A stretch of DNA of 64,000 bases from Elymus sibiricus (lineage: Eukaryota; Streptophyta; Magnoliopsida; Poales; Poaceae), in contig CM077667.1 of the NCBI GenBank assembly GCA_039707655.1, forward strand, positions 157,956,642-158,020,641, in the 5' to 3' direction. A program made the position numbers and the translations under genes. Below, in pieces: positions 56,815-64,000 of the stretch; position 1 is the first letter of the stretch, and each line of letters begins with the position of its first letter. The notes under the pieces are model-generated. The model did not search any database. It had not been told where the DNA came from and saw only the letters and a program-made list of their open reading frames with translations.

Positions 56815-57057
56815 TGTAACACCCCTTTGCGCCTGGCGGGATCTGGACTGGCCCCACAGCCAACACTAGTCTTTCTTGCGCACTTTTTCCTCACTCGTGC
56901 GCACCCGGTACCAACTTCTCGGTCGGCCATCCATCCTATAATTACTCCAAGCCAAGCACGCTTAACTTTGGAGTTCTTTTCGAATGGGCTCCCGGAAAAG
57001 AAGGAATTACTTGTTGATATGAGTAGTCTATCATTCCTATTAAGCCAGGCTCTCATA
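56815..57057 (-). repeat. Cassandra 5' LTR
   Basis: It is 243 bp, the partner of 12164-12407. It ends CTCATA instead of CTCACA, followed by the AAATT target copy. Confidence 0.92.
56925..56967 (-). promoter_or_regulatory. 5S-derived boxes in Cassandra 5' LTR
   Basis: Box A AGTTAAGCGTGCT (56955-56967) is intact. Box C has decayed from GGATGGGTGACC to GGATGGATGGCC (56925-56938). Confidence 0.88.
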
Positions 57058-57062
57058 AAATT

Positions 57063-58193
57063 CCATCACCACTTCACATGACTAGTTTGTTCATCATCAT
57101 ATTGCTTTGCATGATCATATAGAGCTGACATAGTATTTGTGGCAAAGCCATCGTTCATCATATTTTTGATACATGTCACGCTAGATCATTGCACATCCTA
57201 GTACACTACGAGAGGCATTCATATAGAGTCATATCTTCCTATCAGTTCTTCATATTGAGTTGTAAGTAAATAAAAGTTTGATGATCATCATTATTAGAGC
57301 ATTGTCCCGGTGAGGAAATAAAAAATGGGGGAGGCCAAATGATCCCACCATATAAAAAATGTGAATGGGGGAGGCAAAAAGGAAAAATGAAAAGCCCACC
57401 ATGAAAAAAAATGAGAGAAAAAGAGAGAAGGGACTTTGCTACTATCCTTTACCACACTTGTGCCTCAAAGTGGCACCATGTTCTTCACATAGAGAGTCTC
57501 CTATGTTGTCACTTCCATATGCTAGTGGGAATTACCTTTTCATATATAAACTTGGCTTGTATATTCCGATGACGGGCTTCCTCAAATGCTCGAGGTTTTC
57601 ATGAGCAAGCAAGTTTGATGCACACCCCACTTAGATTCAGTTGAGCTTGCATACACTTATAGCTCTAGTGCATCATTTGCATGGCAATCCCTACTCCTTG
57701 CATTGACATATATCGATGAGCATCTCCATAGCTTGTTGGTACGCCTAGCCGATGCAAGACTATCTTCTCCACTTTTTACCCCTTTGACATCTACCATCAT
57801 ATTCTATTTCACCTATATGCTATGTCCAATGGTTCACGCTCATGTATTGCATGAAGAATAAAAAGTTGATGCATATTGAAAAAGTACGATCCAATTGCCT
57901 GACTTGGAAACCGTGGTGCTTAACATTCGTATTGATGTGGTGAAGACGGAGTCATGCCTTGCTAATATAATAAGATGAGTACGGGTAAACATTCTTTTAG
58001 GATCGTATACTTTGAAAAATCAATGATTTTGTTTCTTATACTTATAAATATTACTATGTTGCTGTTTGTTAATTCATTGTTTCTCAATGAGCATACATGC
58101 AAAAGATTACATAATGGGTAGCATGTCAAATCAAAAATTATGTTTTTCTCATTTACCTACTCGAGGACGAGCAGGAATTAAGCTTGGGGATGC
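57063..58193 (+). other. RLG-A internal region (right part)
   Basis: It resumes RLG-A after the Cassandra insertion. It is non-coding, with a purine-rich tract (57360-57430) and a polypurine tract AAGCTTGGGGATGC at the LTR (58180-58193). Part of it is present in inverted form at 354-817. Confidence 0.8.
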
Positions 58194-59753
58194 TGATACG
58201 TCTCCAATGTATCTATAATTTTTTATTGTTCCATGCAGATATGTTACCATTCTAGGATACTTTTTGGGTTATTCCTTACCAATTTATAATATTTTTGAGC
58301 ACTAACCTATTGACCCAGTGCCAGTTGTTGTTTTCTGCGTGTTTTTGGCTTTTCAGGTTTACAGTACCAAACAAAGTCCAATTGCCACAAAACTTTTTTA
58401 TGATTTTTTCTTGAACATATGAAGACCTGGAAGCTTCAGGAGGTGGCCAGAATAGGCACGAGGGGCCCACCACTTATCTGGGAGCGCCACCAGGGGGCAC
58501 GCCCTGATATGTGGTGCCCCCCTCGGGCGTCTCCCGAGGCCCCTCTGAGGCCTATAAATTATCTCCTACCCTAAAAACTCCAGAAGCGCTCCCGAAACAC
58601 TTTTTACGCCGCCGCAAGTCTCTGTTCCGACGGGAGGCCATCTAGAGCTCCGTTCCGGCACCCTGTCGAAGGGGGGATCGATCATGGAGGGCCTCTTCAT
58701 CAACCTTGCTGCCCTCACCATGATGTGTGAATAGTTCACCAAAAACCTATCGGTCCGTAGGTAGTACCTAGATGGCAATCTCTCTCTCTCTTGATCTTCA
58801 ATACAATGTTCATCGCATCTTTGCCTTGATCTATTCGATGTAATCCCTTTGTATGGTGCGTTTGTTGGGATCCGATGAATTATGAGTTTATATTCAGATT
58901 GTTCATGATAAATATTTGAGTCTCCTCTGATCTTATATGACTCTTATGTGCATGATTATTATAGCTTCATAATTCTCTCCGGTCTATTAAGATAGTTTGG
59001 CCAACTAGATTGATATTTCTTCGATGGGAGTGGTGCGTTGTGGTAGGATCAACCTGACGAGTTTCTATATCCCAGTGACAGAAGGGGACAAGATGTGTCT
59101 TTGTGTTCTTGCTACTAAAGATAACACGATGGGGTCTATTCATATTGATTGAGTTTACTTTGTTTACATCATGTCATCGTTCTCCAAGCATTACTCTGTT
59201 TTACTTAATACTCTAGATGCATGCTGGATAGCAGTCGATGAGTGGAGTAATAGTTGTAGGTGCAGGCAGGAGTCGGCCTATTTGCTTATGGACGTGATGC
59301 CTATATACACATGATCATTAGCGTGAACATCGCATAATTATTCGCTTTTCTATCAATTGCCCAACAATAATTTGTTTACCCACCATATGCTATTGCCATG
59401 AGAGATGCCACTAGGGAACACTACGGCCCCCGGGTCTATTCACTTATATATTTGCAAACGATATCATTACCTTGTTATTATTTATTAGTTTTTTATTTTA
59501 TTTTGCAAATTACAATTATCTACACAACTCACTTGCTTGCAAATAACGAGATCAAGGGGATTGACAACCCTGTTGCCGGCGTTGGGTGCAAGTTGTTTGT
59601 TCTTTTGTGTGCAGCCGCTAAAGACGGTTGAGGATTGGTATTCCTATTGGTTCGATAAACCTTGGTTTCATAACTGAGGGAAATACTTACCCATATTGTG
59701 TTGTGATAACCGGTTCCTCTTCACGGAAAACCCAACACAAATCACAAGTACCA
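58194..59753 (+). repeat. RLG-A 3' LTR
   Basis: It is 1560 bp, the partner of 6623-8149, with a TATA box at 58553-58559. It retains the roughly 50 bp missing from the 5' LTR. The terminal CA is preserved as ACCA, followed by TCGCC. Confidence 0.9.
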
Positions 59754-59761
59754 TCGCCGCC

Positions 59762-60179
59762 CTATGCCTCGCTGTTGTTCGATGACATGTCGACGAATTG
59801 TTCGGGCGACATTCCGCCGGTGCTGGACTCCGCGTCCCCTAGGCTGACTTCGACTGTGGCGATGTGCTCATCCTCGGCATTGCCCTCGTCATCGATGTCG
59901 CCCTCATCTTTGTAGTAATCATAGTAGTGGCGCCGCCATAGCTTGTGTTGGTACTCCACCGCCGATTTCTCGCTGGATAGGCGCTTCTCGACCTCCTCCT
60001 GAGCCACGCAGTGCTCTCGGACGGCTCCTGCATCTCCACCTCTCGCTCAGAGAGCTCATGCGGAAGGGGATCCATGGCCTCCGCCGCCGAATCATCGGCA
60101 TGCATCTCGACATCCACATCAGCCGCCACTTCGGATGTGTGGTGCATGCTGGATTCCAGCGAAGCCTGGAGTATCTTGG
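59762..60179 (-). pseudogene. Truncated acidic ORF, unidentified
   Basis: Two overlapping minus-strand frames together look like one frameshifted coding end. The upstream part has EVAADVDVEMHADDSAAEAM. The downstream part has AQEEVEKRLSSEKSAVEYQH, then an acidic stretch (DEGDIDDEGNAEDEH), and stops at 59762. The 5' end is cut by RLC-F at 60180. It lies upstream of, and on the same strand as, the Ulp1-like gene once the nest is removed. I do not recognise a family; it may be the end of a transposon or host gene. Confidence 0.4.
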
Positions 60180-61490
60180 TGAAAGTGCTAGTTATCAACT
60201 AGAGGGGGGTGAATAGGCAATTTTTGTCAAAAGCTTCGAAACAGTAAATGTATTCAAAATAAGCGGAAGCAATATAGGATCAGGTAGGGATATCAATCAA
60301 GGAATTTAGGCAATGGATAGAATATAGCAAAGACATTTAGATAGGTACAGCATAATCATCATGCACGCTAAGGTGTATCAAAGATAAACTTAGGCAGTAT
60401 GAACATAAACTGTGAGAAGAAATGTCTTCGGTGATTGTCTTCGAAAAGATGAACAAGCAATGGCTTCACAATGCAATTCAGATTGTAGGAGTGAGAGATA
60501 GAACCAATTGCTTGACGAAGACAAAGGATTTGTTGGACCAGTTCCAGTTGCTGTGACAACTGTACGTCTGCTTAGTGAAGCTAAGATTGTACTCAGAAGA
60601 CCTTGTCTTCACCTTATTCCCCTTGCGCCGAAGTCACTTAGACAACGCCCAATCACTCAGGTAAGTCTTCATGGGAGACTTCCGAAACCCGTACAAACTT
60701 GGTCACCCGGCGATCCTCAATGACTCTTAGATTGCTCTAGACCCAGACGCCTAACCATCTCGAAGATCACAGTCTTCAAGTGTAATAAGTCTTCAGCTCT
60801 CTCAGAACAGAATGACTTTGGTGATGCTCAAACACGCTAGCTCTAGGTGTTTAGGTTTATCCTCGTAGGATAGTTCTCTCTTAATGTCTTCGAGGTGGGT
60901 TGCTCTAAAATGACAACAGCCATATCTCTCTTTGAGCAGCCACCTTCTTATGGTGGAGGGGGTGGGCTATTTATAGCCAGCGGGCAACCCGACCTGATAT
61001 GACCAAAATGACCCTGGGTCAATGGCCAGCCGAGACATGTCACAACGGTCGGATTTCAAACACACGCGGCAACTTTACTTGGGCTACAAGTAAAGCTGAC
61101 TTAACCAATTCTGGAAGAGATTTCCTCTCATTGTCTTCACTCGAAGACATAGGTATGGGTTGAGCATCACGTCAGCATCTGACTTCGATCACATCGATCC
61201 CACTTAACAGTATGGTGGTTCCTATGACTCGGGAAAGAAGAAACAAAACTACCAAAAGACTTCGTCTTCGCGTTTCATTATCTTCAAGCGATTATCTTCG
61301 CGTACCACCAATGGCTTCAGCCGTCATCAATGTCTTTGGACATTTTTGGGGGTCGTCTTCGATGGTTAAACCGAAACTCCAGGGACTTCTCTCTGTGTTA
61401 TCCTGTGAACTCTCAGAAACACATTAGTCCCTCGACCATGTTTGTCTTCAATACTCCAAACCAATAAGGGTGGCACTAGATGCACTTACA
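60180..61490 (-). repeat. RLC-F 3' LTR
   Basis: On the minus strand it runs TGTAAGTGCATCTAGTGCC..GCACTTTCA (1311 bp). A TATAAATA box lies near 60968-60978 (minus strand). Upstream of it, clustered GAAGAC/GAAGAT words occur (for example 61131-61155, 61258-61305 and 61344-61352). No palindrome array of the RLC-D type is present. Confidence 0.8.
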
Positions 61491-62003
61491 ATCTCCCCCT
61501 TTTTGGTGATTGATGACAAACTGGTTGAAGTTTTCAACGGTGATAAAAATATGTGAAGATAAGGACTTGAAGATTATGATTGCAAGATATAGAGAGCTCC
61601 CCCTGAATATGTGCTTATGAAGATTTTTCTTGGAATGCAAAAGCACATGGCATGTTTTAATTTGTGGAGATCTCCCCCTATATCTTGGAATCCAATCACT
61701 ATGCATTTTATGTAATTTTCAAAGATAATGAAATGCATAATGAGAAATGGGCATCTGCAGTATGGCTTCGGGCGCATATGATAAAACATGAAGTAGCGGC
61801 AAAAGTAAGATAAACATAAAGTGTGCAGACGACCATAAGGACTTAAGTTTTACAACCCAAATAGCAAATGTTCAAGAACGAGAGTTGTAGACGTAAAAAA
61901 ATAAAGCAGCACCCAACCCATATAGTAACTCGTTTGAAGACTATCAGCCAATGCTTCGCCCCCTCTGTCATTGAATGACCAAAAAGGACGAAGACATTGG
62001 GCA
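61491..62003 (-). other. RLC-F polypurine tract and 3' non-coding region
   Basis: The minus strand reads AAAAAGGGGGAGAT beside the LTR, identical to the tract of RLC-D. The rest is non-coding. Confidence 0.75.
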
Positions 62004-64000
62004 CTACTCGTCCTCAGCAGGAGTCGAAGACGATGGTGCAGTAGGGTCTCTGTCCGTTGTGTAGATGAGCTTGGTGCAGTGCCGCGACATGCAGGTTGTG
62101 CTGCAGGAGAGGTGACATCTTCATCATTGTCATTGGCAAGGTGCACATTGACGGATGGGGCTTTGGAAGAAAAGTCAATGTCTTCGAGAGAAGGCGTCTG
62201 ACGCCATTTCTCTGTGCGGGGTGGTGGAGCACAGAAATGGAAGTGTTGCATGAAACCATCCTCTAGAAGATCATCCTCAAGTGCGAGCATTGTCAAAGTC
62301 TTCCATTTACGGTGCCCGATCTCATGAGCAACGAAGGCATTCTTGGTGGTGAGATTCCGGGTCCGATTGATGTCCTGGACCATGGAATGCATTTGTCTTC
62401 ATGTCCACTCATGACACCTATCTTGTTTCTGAATAAGAGAGACGAGAAGCTCTCGATCAGTTAAGGCATGCTCTCTCATGGGCACTTGTTGGCATGGCAG
62501 AGTGTTGGCAGTGGCTTCAGTTGCAGTAGCATTGGGCTCAGGTTGACGAATGGAGCCAATCAGCCTTACCCTGGTTGGATCAGAGGTAATAAGAAGCCCT
62601 TCATCTGTAGCAGTACCACTAGTGCCTTCCACGATAGGGTTCTTGCTCTTGGATGGATAGAGATCTACATGAACGACTTTGATATCTGGAAGATAAATGC
62701 CATGGTTGCGAGCAGAAGGCAAAAACTTGGTGCTTGTCTTTTACTTGATAAAGCGCATGATCCATGGTGCATAAATCTTCGGTTCAAACAGATTGATGCC
62801 ATTTGCTGCCAGGTTGCACAGGAAGAAGTCTTGAAGATTAAACCTGATGCCATAGACAATGTTGTAGACCAATGTCTTCAAAGGCCCTTCAAGCTTGCAA
62901 GTGGAATTATGCCCTTTGATTGGCCAGATGGTGTGCCGAAGAATGTGATAGATTGTCTTCGACAGATACTGAAGATCATCAACAAAGAATGACATTGGCA
63001 AGTCTGCATCTGGGGCCAAAGGCATCATCAATGTGAGCATAGCAGTCATTTTGGGCTCTGGTGCGTGAAAGATACTACTATTAGCAGCAGCATAGGCTTC
63101 AGATCTTGGGTCTAAGCCTTCTCCTGAGGTAGCAAGAGGGGTAGTAGGAAAGAAGTCCAATGCAGAGGCAGTGATGTGCTCATCACGGATCATGAAATCC
63201 ATCTTCCAAGTGTTCAAATCTCTCCCAAATCCAGAGATGTGGAGAGTTGCATAGAACTGGAGAATGAGCTCCTCATTCTAGTCTTCATGGTCAGTCACAA
63301 ATGGCAACAGTCCAACATCCTAAAGACAATCCAATGCTTGATCAAAACAAGGAAGATCCCTCATAGCTTCATAACTGAGACGTTTGTGCGGGGAGATCAT
63401 GTCTTGTCCATAGAGCACACACATGTAGTACCGACATTGTGGTGCACTCCAGAATCTGTCAGATTGAATCTTCAGACGATTGTATGGATTTTTGTCTGAG
63501 TCAAGGAATGTGTTGTTCAATCTGAAGCTTTGGACATCAAAGACCAACGGTCTTGCAGGGCCAGACTGTCGAAGACATGGAATTCTAGGCATTGGATTCA
63601 TGACATTGGGGCGGCGATGAATGATGTATTCGTATTGCGGACCCATCCTTGGTGGAGCAACCCGCCTTGGCCATTTGGTGGGAACCATTTCACCTTCCCA
63701 ATTGCGAGCCAAGACAATGTGGTCACCATTGTCATCAGAGGATGGTGTGGCAGGTACTGGAGGACCATCTGGGGATGGGGCATTGGCTTCGCCCTCAGTG
63801 TTGTTTGCAGCAATGTCTTCTGCTGCCTTGACTTCAGTCTCAGATTGATTTCGAGGAACATCTTCAATCCCGAGCACTTCATCGGCTGGTGCAGTCGGAG
63901 ATACGTGGACTTCATCTTTAGGTATGCTCTGCATCGAAGATATTTCCAGTCTTGGTCCATGACGAAGCCTTTTGAGAGGCGACGCATGAGTTGTGGCTTT
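62004..64000 (-). pseudogene. RLC-F accessory ORF, partial and interrupted
   Basis: One frame stays open from the window edge to about 62040 with four stops (near 63320, 63260, 62741 and 62399) and a probable 1-nt shift before the terminal TAG at 62004. Features in order are an acidic N-terminal part and a WSAPQCRYYM region. The block TIYHILRHTIWPIKG..IYAPWIMRFI follows, aligning with ILRHTLMPKSG..CYAPYIQMLI of the RLC-D ORF. A variable Ser/Thr-rich tail closes the frame. It is the same protein family in the same position. The start is outside the window. Confidence 0.7.

Larger units (their letters stand above)
12164..57057 (-). mobile_element. Cassandra-type TRIM (split by nested insertions)
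   Basis: Two 243-244-bp LTRs begin TGTAACACCCC (plus-strand reading) and are flanked by a perfect AAATT target duplication (12159-12163 and 57058-57062). The LTRs contain sequence derived from 5S rRNA genes. The internal domain is only about 195 bp (12408-12549 plus 56762-56814) and codes for nothing. It has a Met-tRNA-like primer site and a G-rich polypurine tract (AGTGGGGGTGTA on the minus strand). It inserted in RLG-A and was later split by RLG-B. Confidence 0.92.
6623..59753 (+). mobile_element. RLG-A: non-autonomous Athila-like Gypsy element, host of the whole nest
   Basis: The 5' LTR (6623-8149) and 3' LTR (58194-59753) both begin TGATACGTCTCCAA. Flanking 5-mers are CCGCC (6618-6622) and TCGCC (59754-59758), a target duplication with one difference. 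Internal parts are 8150-12163 and 57063-58193; everything between is later insertion. The primer site is complementary to tRNA-Asp and the polypurine tract AAGCTTGGGGATGC abuts the 3' LTR. It encodes only gag and protease, with no RT, RNase H or integrase, so it needed another element for mobility. Confidence 0.88.
60180..64000 (-). mobile_element. RLC-F: second Copia-type element, partial
   Basis: It starts with a 3' LTR (60180-61490) and a polypurine tract, then a large accessory ORF on the minus strand up to the window edge. It is organised like the 3' half of RLC-D but the sequence is clearly a different family. The 5' LTR, gag and target duplication lie outside the window, so whether pol is present further right is unknown. 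Confidence 0.8.

Overview
The window is plant nuclear repeat DNA, almost certainly from a Triticeae grass (wheat, Aegilops, rye or barley group). The evidence is a BARE/Angela-type LTR with its characteristic leader, a Cassandra TRIM with 5S-rRNA-derived boxes, Athila-like Gypsy elements with a tRNA-Asp primer site, a large-LTR chromovirus, a Stowaway MITE and a CACTA MITE. I see no rRNA or tRNA gene, no CRISPR array and no bacterial feature. The only gene-like locus outside retrotransposons is a decayed Ulp1/SENP-protease-like gene of eight exons on the minus strand (1657-6159). Its second intron carries a 2.2-kb non-autonomous CACTA element full of hairpins. This gene may itself belong to an old DNA transposon that starts near 818.

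From 6618 to 59758 the sequence is one stack of nested insertions, reconstructed from terminal TG..CA ends and target-site duplications (TSDs). Labels used below are mine. RLG-A (6623-59753, plus, non-autonomous Athila-like) holds a Cassandra TRIM (12164-57057, TSD AAATT). Cassandra holds RLG-B (12550-56756, minus, Athila-like with a full set of gag-pol domains, TSD CCCGC). One LTR of RLG-B holds RLG-C (12641-36622, minus, chromovirus with 4.3-kb LTRs, TSD CAAGC). An LTR of RLG-C holds RLC-D (12691-22274, minus, pol-less Copia element, TSD AGTGA). The other LTR of RLG-B holds RLG-E (46353-56326, minus, deleted relative of RLG-A). RLG-E holds a hAT-type composite (46550-51320, TSD AATCTCTC) with 748-bp inverted arms that carries a piece of an Angela/BARE element, and also a Stowaway MITE (53241-53499). 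On the right flank a second pol-less Copia element, RLC-F, starts at 60180 and runs off the window.

The most unusual signal is in RLC-D. Both LTRs and the region in front of its second ORF carry paired short palindromes, TCGGTNNNACCGA. Nearly every pair is spaced exactly 23 bp start to start, and two of the three array locations lie just upstream of a TATA-like box. The second ORF (711 codons, one stop) has a counterpart in RLC-F, and neither element shows pol in what can be seen. The pattern suggests a parasitic Copia lineage that keeps gag, a nuclear-type accessory protein and a shared regulatory array while borrowing polymerase functions.

All retrotransposon ORFs are inactive or incomplete. 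RLG-C has 12 in-frame stops and no frameshift over 1519 codons, and every stop can be explained by C-to-T change, as expected for long-methylated DNA.
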